A DNA stretch of 64,000 nt, taken from the NCBI GenBank assembly GCA_018433775.1, contig JAHDQN010000073.1:1-64000 (forward strand), in the 5' to 3' direction. The notes under the pieces are model-generated. The model saw nothing but the letters and a program-made list of their open reading frames with translations, searched no databases and was not told the DNA's origin. Shown here in pieces: positions 1-8,138 of this stretch (position 1 is the first letter of the stretch; the number at the start of each line of letters is the position of its first letter). Position numbers and translations under genes: made by a program. Source of the stretch: Deltaproteobacteria bacterium (GTDB lineage Bacteria > Desulfobacterota > Desulfomonilia > UBA1062).

Positions 1-1
1 C

Positions 2-325
2 ACCCTGTTCCATGTGCAGGACAGGGCGAAGATCTCCCCGCATCTGCAAAACCGTCTCGAAGAGTTCAACCGGATCGACACCGGGCGGATGGAGCGGCTC
101 AAGACAGAGCTCGAAGAAGCAGGGGTGCGCGATGTAAGGATCGAGCTGGCCTATGGCTCGCCCAAGCAGGAGATCCTCTCACGGCTCAAGCATGGCGACA
201 TCTCGCTCACGGTCATGGGCAGCCAGGGCAGGGGCTATATCGGAGAGATTTTTCTCGGAAGCGTGAGCCACTCCGTGTCGAGACGAACCGGGGTCCCGCT
301 GCTCCTGGTGCCGTCAAGGACCTGA
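2..325 (+). CDS. Universal stress protein (UspA family), 3' end
   Basis: The gene enters from the left edge, so its N-terminal half lies outside the window; 107 residues plus the stop are visible. The C-terminus carries the UspA nucleotide-binding signature G-x2-G-x9-G-S (MGSQGRGYIGEIFLGS) followed by the usual hydrophobic last strand (VPLLLVPSR). Family members are cytoplasmic Rossmann-like proteins, often ATP-binding, that are induced by stress or growth arrest; the intact G-x2-G-x9-G motif argues for the ATP-binding subgroup. A flavoprotein gene follows 138 bp downstream on the same strand and may be cotranscribed. The specific role cannot be told from sequence. Confidence 0.9.
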   Translation, partial: TLFHVQDRAKISPHLQNRLEEFNRIDTGRMERLKTELEEAGVRDVRIELAYGSPKQEILSRLKHGDISLTVMGSQGRGYIGEIFLGSVSHSVSRRTGVPLLLVPSRT

Positions 326-463
326 CAACCGTGAATGTCTCCTGCTATTGGCACCGTGTCCTGATGGTTTTTTCCTCTGTACCGGTCGAAGTGAGAATGC
401 ATGCCGGAGGCGGGCGTTCTTCCCGGGGCGTGTTGCAGGGCCGGATGCGAACATGGTGATAGT

Positions 464-1828
464 ATGAAAAGACTTTTGATCATCGGCGGCAGCGATGCCG
501 GCATCAGCGCGGGCCTCAGGGCCCGGGAGATCGATCCGCGCATCGAGATCACCATGGTCGTCGCCGATAAGTTTCCCAACTTCAGCATCTGCGGGCTCCC
601 CTTTTACATCAGCGGCGAGACGCCGGACTGGCGTATGCTGGCGCACCGGAGCGTCCCGGAGATCGAGCAGAGCGGCATCCGGCTCCTGCTCGGGCACCGG
701 GCCGTTGCGATCGACCCTGGCCGGCGGACCGTCCTGGTGACCTCGCCTGCGGGACACGCGGTTACGCTCGGCTATGACGAGCTCGTCATCGGAACGGGCG
801 CAATGTCCGCAAGGCCGGATATCCAGGGCATTGACATGCCCGGGGTGTTCTTCCTCCGGTGGGTCGAAGACAGCATCGTGCTGAAGACCTTTCTGGAGGA
901 AAACAGGCCCGTGCATGCGGCGATCATCGGCGGCGGGTATATCGGCCTGGAGATGGCCGATGCCTTCACGCGCCGGGGCATGCGCGTGACCGTGGTCGAA
1001 TATGCGGACACGATTCTCTCCACGGTCGATTCCGAGCTGGGGGTTCAGGTCCGCGAGTGCCTGGAGCGCCACGGCGTGCGGGTGGCGACCGGGATGCCGG
1101 TGAGGGCGGTTGAGCACATCGGGGGGTGTTTGAGGGTGACCGGCGATCAGGGCTTCTCCCTGGATGCCGACCTGGTGCTCGTGGCGGCCGGGGCAAGGCC
1201 GAACACGGACTTGGCGGCTTCGGCCGGGGTCGAGATCGGTAAATTCGGGGCCATCAGGGTGAACAGGAGGATGCAGACCGGCGTGCCGCATGTCTTTGCG
1301 GCCGGCGACTGCGTGCAGACATGGCACCGCGTGCTCGGCCAATACCAATACCTGCCGCTGGGAACCACCGCGCACAAGCAGGGATACGCGGCAGGCGAGA
1401 ACGCCGCGGGCGGTGACGCGGTGTTTCCGGGCTCGCTCGGCACCCAGGCGGTGAAGATCTTCGACCTGGTCGCCGCGCGGACCGGATTGCGCGACTCAGA
1501 GGCAGAAGCCGCCGGGTTTGCTCCCCTGACTATCGGGTATACAGCCTGGGACCACAAGGCGTACTACCCCGGTGCAGGACGGCTCAACATCCGGATCACG
1601 GGAGACCGGGAGACCGGGAGACTGCTCGGCGCACAGATCCTCGGCCCGTACGGCAGCGAGATATCCAAGAGGATCGATGTCCTGGCCGCGGCGGTGTACC
1701 ATGAGATGCCCGTTGACGGGATAAGCGGCCTCGATCTTTCCTACACCCCTCCCCTGAGCGGTCCGTGGGACCCGGTGCAGGCCGCTGCGCAGGAGTGGTC
1801 GAGGGCGCGGGATCGGGATATCCCCTGA
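464..1828 (+). CDS. CoA-disulfide reductase / NADH oxidase-like FAD flavoprotein
   Basis: 454 aa. The N-terminal FAD-binding motif (LIIGGSDAGISAG) is followed by NFSICGLPF, which places a cysteine at residue 43. That is the position of the single redox-active Cys of CoA-disulfide reductases and related NADH oxidases and peroxidases. A second dinucleotide motif (AIIGGGYIGLEMA, near residue 150) binds NAD(P)H, and the FAD-closing motif VFAAGDC is near 285. The C-terminal dimerisation domain is present; there is no rhodanese or other fused C-terminal domain. The ATG at 464 is preferred over the in-frame ATG at 401 because the FAD motif begins immediately after it and family N-termini start there. 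Likely role: reduction of CoA disulfide/persulfide or oxygen detoxification in an anaerobe. The substrate is unproven. Confidence 0.85.
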   Translation: MKRLLIIGGSDAGISAGLRAREIDPRIEITMVVADKFPNFSICGLPFYISGETPDWRMLAHRSVPEIEQSGIRLLLGHRAVAIDPGRRTVLVTSPAGHAVTLGYDELVIGTGAMSARPDIQGIDMPGVFFLRWVEDSIVLKTFLEENRPVHAAIIGGGYIGLEMADAFTRRGMRVTVVEYADTILSTVDSELGVQVRECLERHGVRVATGMPVRAVEHIGGCLRVTGDQGFSLDADLVLVAAGARPNTDLAASAGVEIGKFGAIRVNRRMQTGVPHVFAAGDCVQTWHRVLGQYQYLPLGTTAHKQGYAAGENAAGGDAVFPGSLGTQAVKIFDLVAARTGLRDSEAEAAGFAPLTIGYTAWDHKAYYPGAGRLNIRITGDRETGRLLGAQILGPYGSEISKRIDVLAAAVYHEMPVDGISGLDLSYTPPLSGPWDPVQAAAQEWSRARDRDIP

Positions 1829-2078
1829 TCTTTCCCCATTATACTGATGGCTCGATTCATCGCGGATCGCCCCGGAAGGACTGATCGCTGGCACGGGCAT
1901 CAAACCGCAGGCCCCGGGTTTTTCTCGAGGCAAACGCACGGAGAGGTTCACGCGGAATCTGAACCGGCAAGGGCGGAAGAATTTTATCTGGCGGAGCGGC
2001 CCGGGATGGGCTATATGAGGGGCATGTGAAGGCTGCGGCCGGACCGGAGTTCTTCACCATGAATCGGAGCTTTTCGCC

Positions 2079-2843
2079 ATGAAGAAGGTGCGTACGTGTT
2101 TCTGGGCCGTGATGCTGATGGTCCTCTTCGGGATTGACGGATGGGTCGAGGCCCGCGCAGCCGACGATCAGGTATTCGTCCTGTGCTACCATTCATTCCA
2201 CGGCAACGGGCGGTTCGACTATGATGTCTCCCTTGAGGAGCTCGGTTCGCAGATGGACGAGCTCGCGGGCAAGGGATTCCGCTTCGTGACCTACTCCGAT
2301 CTGCTTGAAGGGGCGATCACGGGCAGGAAGAACGTGCTCGTCGTCGTGGATGACGGCAACCAGAGCGTGTACCAGGCGTATCGCCAGGTGTTCGAGCCGC
2401 GGGGCATCAGGCCTGTTCTGGGTATTTACCCGAACGTCATCGGCAAAAAATCCTATGCGCTGACCTGGGACCAGCTCACAGAGCTCTCCCGGGCCGGCTG
2501 CGACATCGCCGGTCACGGCTACTATCACCTGATCCTGAGCCGGAAGTTCTACGAAGAGGACAGCAAGGCCTTTGTCAAGGAGATCAGGCTCTCGAAGCAG
2601 ACCCTGGAAGAGAAGCTGGGCGTGAAGGTGACCTCGTTCGTCTATCCGAGCGGAGTCCGCTCGGATATGGCAAAGAGGCTGCTCAAGGAAGCAGGCTACG
2701 AGTGCGCGTTCACCATCCGGTGGGGCCGTGTTCTCGCTCCCCTGAGCTCGAATAAGGAGCCCTACGACCTCCCCCGCTACATGATCATGAACAGCAACTG
2801 GCCCATGATATCGGGCGCCCTGTTCAAGGCCGCCGCAGAGTAG
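2079..2843 (+). CDS. Exported polysaccharide deacetylase (NodB domain)
   Basis: 254 aa. An N-terminal signal peptide (basic MKKVR, hydrophobic core, probable cleavage after ARA near residue 27) sends it out of the cytoplasm. The mature part is a compact NodB-type CE4 domain. The catalytic/metal Asp pair lies in VVVDDG (normally TFDDG), the metal-binding His pair in GHGYYH (normally SHTxxH), and a YPSG segment comes later. Such enzymes remove N-acetyl groups from cell-wall or exopolysaccharide amino sugars. The substituted motif residues make the exact substrate uncertain. It stands alone: the 250-bp upstream gap and the 207-bp downstream gap contain no recognisable gene. Confidence 0.82.
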   Translation: MKKVRTCFWAVMLMVLFGIDGWVEARAADDQVFVLCYHSFHGNGRFDYDVSLEELGSQMDELAGKGFRFVTYSDLLEGAITGRKNVLVVVDDGNQSVYQAYRQVFEPRGIRPVLGIYPNVIGKKSYALTWDQLTELSRAGCDIAGHGYYHLILSRKFYEEDSKAFVKEIRLSKQTLEEKLGVKVTSFVYPSGVRSDMAKRLLKEAGYECAFTIRWGRVLAPLSSNKEPYDLPRYMIMNSNWPMISGALFKAAAE

Positions 2844-2947
2844 CGTTCTTCCTGTACCCACAAGAGTTCGGCCGGGTCAGGGCGCACCCGGGTGTATACA
2901 GGCCGGGCGCGGGAGCGCACAGGAGAAATATTTTTCCACTTTGCCCC

Positions 2948-2978
2948 TTGATTTGCCGAATCACGTCCATACTACAAT
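2948..2978 (+). promoter_or_regulatory. Candidate sigma-70 promoter of the PilZ gene at 3051
   Basis: TTGATT, a 19-bp spacer, then TACAAT, about 70 bp before the PilZ start codon. The spacer is longer than the 17-bp optimum and the -35 box is imperfect. It is listed mainly because the paralogous PilZ gene at 7119 has the same geometry (consensus hexamers, 19-bp spacer, about 60-bp leader). Confidence 0.25.
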
Positions 2979-3050
2979 CCTATGCGTTTTAAGGAGACCG
3001 ATCCGTGCATTCACAAAAGGGGCCGCAGCATCGAGAGAAGATAGGAGCAC

Positions 3051-3566
3051 ATGATGGGACAGATCAGCGAACACCGGACACATAAAAGGATGGACTGCAG
3101 GATTCCCCTTGAGCTGGAGTGCACAGCCCGCGGCAGAGTCTTTCCCTGCGAGGCCACGCTCTATAACGTATCCGAAGAGGGAATCTATCTGGAAACAGAC
3201 AAGGAACTCCGGGCGGGTGAACCGGTGCATATCCGTCTCATCCAGGAGGTGCCCAGGGTCCTGGAGTGCGTTCATCTCTACGACTGCAACGGCACGATCC
3301 GATGGTCCAGACAGCACAAGATCGGGAGACACCGTCTCTATGGAGCAGGTGTCAGGTTTTATTTTTCACCCGCGACCGGAGAAATGATCGAGGAAGGTCC
3401 GGGCATTGCGTGTCAGTGCGATATGTGCGGTGAGACGATCAGCCTGTGGGACGCGCGTCAGCAGGGGCCCGCCTGGCTGTGCCGGGCTTGCCGGAGATGT
3501 CTCGAAAAATACCCGGAGACGATCTATCGGGTAACGGCACGGTATCTTATCGGGAATGTTCTGTGA
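3051..3566 (+). CDS. PilZ domain protein with C-terminal Cys-rich (zinc-ribbon-like) tail
   Basis: 171 aa. Residues about 8-110 form a PilZ domain: the RxxxR-type entry (HKRMDCRIPLELEC), the NVSEEGIYLET strand that replaces the canonical DxSxxG, and a closing YGAGVRF strand. PilZ domains bind cyclic di-GMP. Here the second motif reads NVSEEG rather than DxSxxG, so binding is plausible but not certain. Residues 117-150 hold six cysteines arranged CxCxxC ... CxxCxxC, which looks like a zinc-binding tail and is absent from the shorter paralogue at 7119-7430. Two adjacent ATGs (3051, 3054) are possible starts. A signalling role is inferred; no effector gene is adjacent. Confidence 0.75.
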   Translation: MMGQISEHRTHKRMDCRIPLELECTARGRVFPCEATLYNVSEEGIYLETDKELRAGEPVHIRLIQEVPRVLECVHLYDCNGTIRWSRQHKIGRHRLYGAGVRFYFSPATGEMIEEGPGIACQCDMCGETISLWDARQQGPAWLCRACRRCLEKYPETIYRVTARYLIGNVL

Positions 3567-3730
3567 CCGGCTCCTGAGCCTTTGTGAAAACTGCTTGTCG
3601 GCTGTCCGTGACCGTGCCGCGCCCAGCAGGAGGGTGTCACCCGCGCGGCATGGGTGAGATGGGCGGCTGAAAAGAAGCCGGGTTTGGGAGTGCATATACA
3701 GGGGACAACCGGTTCACTCATGGCGGGACC

Positions 3731-6100
3731 ATGCAGACAACAGAGGAACAGGGGAAGCGAGGAACACACAAGGCCCTGCACGCGTCATCAGGTGCAGAAG
3801 AGGCTCTGGATGCCCTGGGCATCGGGATTGTCCGTCTGGACAGCGGCTTTCTGATCACCCATGTGAGCGACAGGGCCGCCGGTTTGTTGCGGAAGACAAG
3901 GCACGAGCTTCAAGACAGATCTTTTGATCGCGAGGTCCCCGGCGCGCTCGCAGGAAGAATTCTCGAAGGATGCCGGCAGGCCATGAGCCGATCCGTCCCG
4001 GTCACGGGAGAATTTCTCTGGCAGGGGCCTCCCCCGCGCTGGATCTCCTACCGGTGCCTGCGCCGGGGAAAGGGCGTCGATCTCTTTCTCGAGGATGTCA
4101 CGGTCAGGAAGAATGCCGAGGAAAAGGCCTGCAAGGAGGAGAGGAGGGCGAGGATCGCCCTGGAGGGAATCTACGACTCGCTGCCAGTGGGGATGTGCAT
4201 CCTCGATACGGACATGCACGTGGCGATGATCAATGGTTCTCTCGCCGCGATGTTCGGCTCTTCCGCCGCGGAAATCGCAGGCCGCCCGTTGAGAGAGGTC
4301 GTGCCCGTGTTTGCACACCGGATAGAGCAGGTCTCGCGCTCGGTCGTGGAATCGGGCCGGCCGCGGTTCGGCGTGGAGCTCGAGTCTCCCCCCGGGACCT
4401 ACGGAGGGCCAGCCCGTACATGGATCAGCCACTACCTCCCCGTACCGGACAGTGAGGGAAAGACGGCAGGGGTCAATATCGTTCTGCAGAACATCACCGA
4501 GCTCAAGGAGACCCTGAACGCCCTGAGGGATTCCGAGGAGCGCTACCGGCTTCTCCACGACACCATGAACCAGGGGGTCGTGGAGTTCGACCAGGGGAAC
4601 AGGGTCGTGGCCGCGAACCCGGCCGCAGAGGAGATCACGGGTCTGGAGCTGGGGGAGATGTGCGGCCTGAGCCTGTACGAGATCTTTGCCCGGCTCCCTG
4701 AATTCCATTGCGAAGAAGACCTCCAGTGTCTGAAGAACCCGCTCCCGGTTCAGGCGCTCGGGACGGAAAACCCTCTCAGGAACTGGATCATACGCTTCCG
4801 CCATCCCCGGCTCGAACAACAGCGGTGGGTCTCGGTGGATACTATCCCCCGGTCTTTGCCCGGAGGGGACAAACCCGGGGGCGCATTCGTCATCTTCAGC
4901 GACATCACCGAGCTCAAACATGCGCAGGAACAGCTCAGGGAGGCCCACGCAAGGCTGGAGAAGAAGATGAGGTACGACACCACCCGCCTCGCATCCGCCG
5001 TTGAGCAGGCAGGGGAGGGCATCGTGCTGATCAACCCGGAGCTGGTCATCGAGTATGTGAACCCCGCCTTCGAACGGTTCAGCGGTTATCACCGGGACGA
5101 GCTGGTCGGCAGTCACATCGCCTCACTGGGTGAGTATTTCATGGGCGATGATTACCGGGACATCCTGGCCCGGATAACCCATGAGCAGGAACCATGGACC
5201 GGCCACCGGAAGAGAAGGCGGAAGTCGGGAGCAATCATGGAGGTGGATTTGACCGTGTCGCCCGTATGGGACGAAGACGGAGAGGTGATCAACTACGTGG
5301 CCGTAGTGCACGACATGACCCGGGAGGCGCGGCTCCACGAGCAGATGATCGAGATTCAGAAGATGGAGGCCGTGGGCAGGCTGGCAGGGGGTATCGCCCA
5401 CGAACTCAAGAACATCTTCACTCCGGTCGTCCTCAACATGGAAACCGCCCTCACCGATCTCGACGAGGATTCGCCCGTTCGTCCCATGCTGGAGGAAACG
5501 CGACAGGCGGCCCTTCTGGGCAGTGACCTGGTGAGGCGGATCGTTACCTTCAGCCAAAGACGAACCCGGGAGAAGAGGCCTGTGGACGTGTCATCCGTCG
5601 TGTCGGATGCCGTCGCCTTCCTGAGGTCGGCGCTGCCCAGCACCATCGAAATACAGAATCGAATCAAGGAGGGATTGCCCGGAGTCATGGCCGATCCCGA
5701 CCAGATCAGACAGGTGCTCGTGAATCTGGGCGAGAACGCCGGACATGCCATGCGGGCAAAGGGAGGTCTGCTGGATGTGAGTGTGAGCAGGACCACCCTG
5801 AGCGAAGAAGAGGCCGCGCAGATCTCACCCCGTCTCAGCCCGGGTGCGTATGTCCGCATCATGATGCGCGATACCGGAGAGGGCATGGACGAGGAGACAC
5901 TGAAATATGCCTTCGAGCCGCTTTTCACGACCAGGAAACGGACCGGAGGCACCGGGATGGGGCTGGCCGTCGTACGCGGGATCGTCATGGACCACCAGGG
6001 CGCGATCACCGCATGGAGCAGGCCGGGAAGAGGCACCACCGTTTCCGTTCTGCTTCCCGCACGAAAAAGTGATGCCGGAGAGCGGGCCCGGGGCGGCTGA
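3731..6100 (+). CDS. Orphan cytoplasmic multi-PAS sensor histidine kinase
   Basis: 789 aa with no obvious transmembrane segment, so probably a soluble sensor. There are four PAS-like units at about residues 25-110, 140-260, 265-400 and 415-530, for example EGIVLINPELVIEYVNPAF in the fourth. The HisKA region has the phospho-acceptor His near residue 557 in GGIAHELKN. The C-terminal HATPase carries the N-box (VNLGENAGHAM), the G1 box (DTGEGM) and the G2 box (GGTGMGLAVV). No receiver domain is fused and no response regulator is adjacent, so the output partner must be elsewhere. The HELKN phospho-acceptor box and short dimerisation region resemble the NtrB/Geobacter-type kinases that often control sigma-54 activators. 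The signal sensed is unknown. Confidence 0.9.
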   Translation: MQTTEEQGKRGTHKALHASSGAEEALDALGIGIVRLDSGFLITHVSDRAAGLLRKTRHELQDRSFDREVPGALAGRILEGCRQAMSRSVPVTGEFLWQGPPPRWISYRCLRRGKGVDLFLEDVTVRKNAEEKACKEERRARIALEGIYDSLPVGMCILDTDMHVAMINGSLAAMFGSSAAEIAGRPLREVVPVFAHRIEQVSRSVVESGRPRFGVELESPPGTYGGPARTWISHYLPVPDSEGKTAGVNIVLQNITELKETLNALRDSEERYRLLHDTMNQGVVEFDQGNRVVAANPAAEEITGLELGEMCGLSLYEIFARLPEFHCEEDLQCLKNPLPVQALGTENPLRNWIIRFRHPRLEQQRWVSVDTIPRSLPGGDKPGGAFVIFSDITELKHAQEQLREAHARLEKKMRYDTTRLASAVEQAGEGIVLINPELVIEYVNPAFERFSGYHRDELVGSHIASLGEYFMGDDYRDILARITHEQEPWTGHRKRRRKSGAIMEVDLTVSPVWDEDGEVINYVAVVHDMTREARLHEQMIEIQKMEAVGRLAGGIAHELKNIFTPVVLNMETALTDLDEDSPVRPMLEETRQAALLGSDLVRRIVTFSQRRTREKRPVDVSSVVSDAVAFLRSALPSTIEIQNRIKEGLPGVMADPDQIRQVLVNLGENAGHAMRAKGGLLDVSVSRTTLSEEEAAQISPRLSPGAYVRIMMRDTGEGMDEETLKYAFEPLFTTRKRTGGTGMGLAVVRGIVMDHQGAITAWSRPGRGTTVSVLLPARKSDAGERARGG

Positions 6101-6255
6101 ACCGCGTCGTGCGTGAGAGCCGCTTACTCCGGCAGACGCGAAGCCGGTGCCGGGTGATGTTTTGGCGAGGCACGTTTCTCCGGACAGGATAGGCGGCGGG
6201 TAGCGCATGTGTACGGGTATATTGGGCAATGGTTCATTTTCAGGGAGGCGCCGGT

Positions 6256-6975
6256 GTGACGGAGATCGTTCTGCTCGTTGTTCTGACCCTGATAGCCTCG
6301 GCTGTGGGAACCTCCACGGGATTCGGCACGTCCACTATCATGGTCCCCGTGCTCGCGGTTTTCGCCCCCCTGCCGGTCACGCTTCTCTTTGTCGGGGTCA
6401 TTCATCTCTTCGGGGATGTCTGGAAGATGCTCCTCTTCCGGAAAGGGACCGTATGGAGGCTCGTCCTGGGTTTCGGAATCCCGGGAATCGCGGCGAGCTT
6501 CATGGGCGCGGGCCTGGCCCTCCAGGCCCGGGATCTTCCCCTCGAGAGAATACTGGGTCTCTTCCTGCTGATCTATGTGGGATTCCTGTTCACCAACCGG
6601 CAGTGGGCCCTGCCGAGGAATCAGGTGACAGCCGTAACGGGAGGCACCCTGTCCGGACTGTCGGCCGGGCTCTTCGGAGTGGGAGGGGCGGTGCGGGGGG
6701 CTTTTCTCGCCGCGTTCGACCTGCCCAAGGACGTCTATATCTTCACCTCGGGTATCATCGCCTTCTTCATAGACATAACGAGGGTTTCCGGGTATCTGAT
6801 GGGTGGTGTCGAGCTCGGGAACACCCTGCTCGCAGCCCTTGTCCTGTGCATTCCTGTCTCGTTCGCGGGCGCTTACCTCGCCCGGAAATTCCTTGACAGG
6901 TTGCCCCAGGACTATTTCCGGATGTTCGTTGCGGGCTTTCTCTTCCTGGTGGCGGTGAGGCTTCTCGTGTGGTGA
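6256..6975 (+). CDS. TauE/SafE (DUF81) family membrane permease
   Basis: 239 aa, strongly hydrophobic, with about seven or eight membrane helices. The first helix carries the family's glycine-rich half-motif (GTSTGFGTSTIMVPVLA) and the second half repeats it (SGLSAGLFGVGGAVRGAF), the typical inverted duplication of the sulfite/organosulfonate exporter family. The GTG at 6256 is chosen because AGGGAGG lies 7 bp upstream; an in-frame ATG at 6229 would add nine polar residues and swallow that site. Members export sulfite, sulfoacetate or other small anions, or have unknown cargo. Nothing beside it identifies the substrate. Confidence 0.82.
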   Translation: MTEIVLLVVLTLIASAVGTSTGFGTSTIMVPVLAVFAPLPVTLLFVGVIHLFGDVWKMLLFRKGTVWRLVLGFGIPGIAASFMGAGLALQARDLPLERILGLFLLIYVGFLFTNRQWALPRNQVTAVTGGTLSGLSAGLFGVGGAVRGAFLAAFDLPKDVYIFTSGIIAFFIDITRVSGYLMGGVELGNTLLAALVLCIPVSFAGAYLARKFLDRLPQDYFRMFVAGFLFLVAVRLLVW

Positions 6976-7021
6976 GGGTCGAATGACCGCCGGAATAATT
7001 GTCGACACCGGCCGATTCGGT

Positions 7022-7052
7022 TTGACAGCTGCGGCTCCTCCTTTACTATAAT
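7022..7052 (+). promoter_or_regulatory. Candidate sigma-70 promoter of the second PilZ gene
   Basis: Perfect TTGACA and TATAAT hexamers separated by 19 bp, with the expected start of transcription near 7059, about 60 bp before the ATG at 7119. Both hexamers match consensus in a GC-rich intergenic region; the long spacer is the only weakness. Confidence 0.5.
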
Positions 7053-7118
7053 TCATAGAACGATGCACCCGTCTTCAGCAGACGCGGTGCCCGGGCTTTC
7101 ATGCCGGGGAGAGCGACA

Positions 7119-7430
7119 ATGCCGCGGGAAGAAAGGAAAGAAACACAGAAGCGAGCCACAGGACGTATTCCCCTGGAGCTCAAGTGCCTCACCTGCCGGG
7201 GTGTTGACTATTTCGAGGCGACCATCCGTAATGCCTGTGAGAACGGGATTTACATCGAGTGCGACTGTTGCATGAGGGCCGGCGAGAAGATTCGGATCCA
7301 TCTCCTGGAGGCGGCCACCGGAGAGTTCGGGTGCGGCGAGGTCAACGACAGCACCGGTGTCATCAGGTGGTGCAGGGCCCTCTCTGCAGCCCGCGGCCGC
7401 CGCTACGGGGCGGGAATCAGGTTTTCCTGA
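7119..7430 (+). CDS. Small PilZ domain protein, paralogue of the 3051 gene
   Basis: 103 aa, a single PilZ domain: TGRIPLELKC entry, NACENGIYIEC central strand, VIRWC and YGAGIRFS closing strands. It aligns along its whole length with the PilZ part of the protein at 3051-3566 (RIPLELxC, EAT, GIYxE, RAGE, IRW, YGAG.RF), showing a local duplication, but it lacks the Cys-rich tail. The ATG at 7119 follows a GGGGAGAG ribosome site; an in-frame ATG at 7101 is less well placed. Probable cyclic-di-GMP receptor by family, although the DxSxxG motif is altered here as well. Confidence 0.72.
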   Translation: MPREERKETQKRATGRIPLELKCLTCRGVDYFEATIRNACENGIYIECDCCMRAGEKIRIHLLEAATGEFGCGEVNDSTGVIRWCRALSAARGRRYGAGIRFS

Positions 7431-7705
7431 AGCTCCCTGAGGTGTCTTCCGCGCCTCCCGACTGCCGGCAGGCGAGCACGATCACGAACTCGCCAGGGAA
7501 TATGGCATCCATCAGACACTATCCTGCAAGGACAGCATCGTACATGCAACAGCCTCCCCGGAATCCGGCTTGCCGTCTCCCTCTTGATTCGCATACTCAT
7601 TCCCGGTATCTCTCTATGAGGACTTGACCGTTAAGTTATCGACGGATCCGGCTGCGTTTCAGGACACGGGAACGCGAGCCCCGCGATCGTACGGGAGAAA
7701 AGGGT

Positions 7706-8023
7706 ATGGAGAAGGATGTCTGGACCCTTACGGAGGTGATCGAGGTTCTGCACATCGACGAAGATTTCATCACCACGCTCGAGCGTGAAGATGTCATCAC
7801 CCTGACCACCGATGACACCGGGAGGGAAAAACTGCTTCCGAGCCGGGAGATCGACAAGATTCGGGTGGCCAGGGTCCTCATGGAGGATATGGACATCAAC
7901 CTTCCCGGAGTAGAGGTTATCCTGCGGATGCGCCAGAATATGATCGACATGAGGAGGCAGTTCGACGAGATCCTCGAAGACCTGGCCCGGGAGCTGCAGA
8001 AGAGGCTTGGCCCGAGGACGTGA
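7706..8023 (+). CDS. CbpM-like chaperone modulator (MerR-like fold)
   Basis: 105 aa. The N-terminal segment (WTLTEVIEVLHIDEDFITTLEREDVI) matches the start of CbpM/MerR_2 proteins. It is followed by a linker with DIDKIRVARVLMEDMDINLPGVEVILRMR-type charge pattern and a C-terminal coiled coil (MIDMRRQFDEILEDLARELQ). CbpM proteins bind the J-domain of CbpA/DnaJ-type co-chaperones and restrain them. In many deltaproteobacteria the gene sits directly after a dnaJ-like gene; here the only dnaJ in the window is 18 kb away on the other strand. A MerR-type regulator is the alternative, but the DNA-recognition helix-turn-helix is poor. Confidence 0.65.
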   Translation: MEKDVWTLTEVIEVLHIDEDFITTLEREDVITLTTDDTGREKLLPSREIDKIRVARVLMEDMDINLPGVEVILRMRQNMIDMRRQFDEILEDLARELQKRLGPRT

Positions 8024-8138
8024 CGGACGCCGCCAGGGCCTGGAAAACACGTCCGGCTGATCAGGGGGATCCACAGGGGAGGCGGGCCCGGGAACGTCCG
8101 GGTGCATCGTCTCCCTCCGGCCTTGTCCTCGGAATGGT

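Noticed and set aside
314..1375. A 353-codon open frame antisense to the flavoprotein gene
   Set aside because: It mirrors the codon structure of the well-supported + strand gene, is rich in His/Arg/Pro and has no recognisable domain or ribosome site; a GC-rich shadow frame.
1847..2029. A 60-codon frame between the flavoprotein and deacetylase genes
   Set aside because: Composition is not coding-like, and no ribosome site or similarity is visible.
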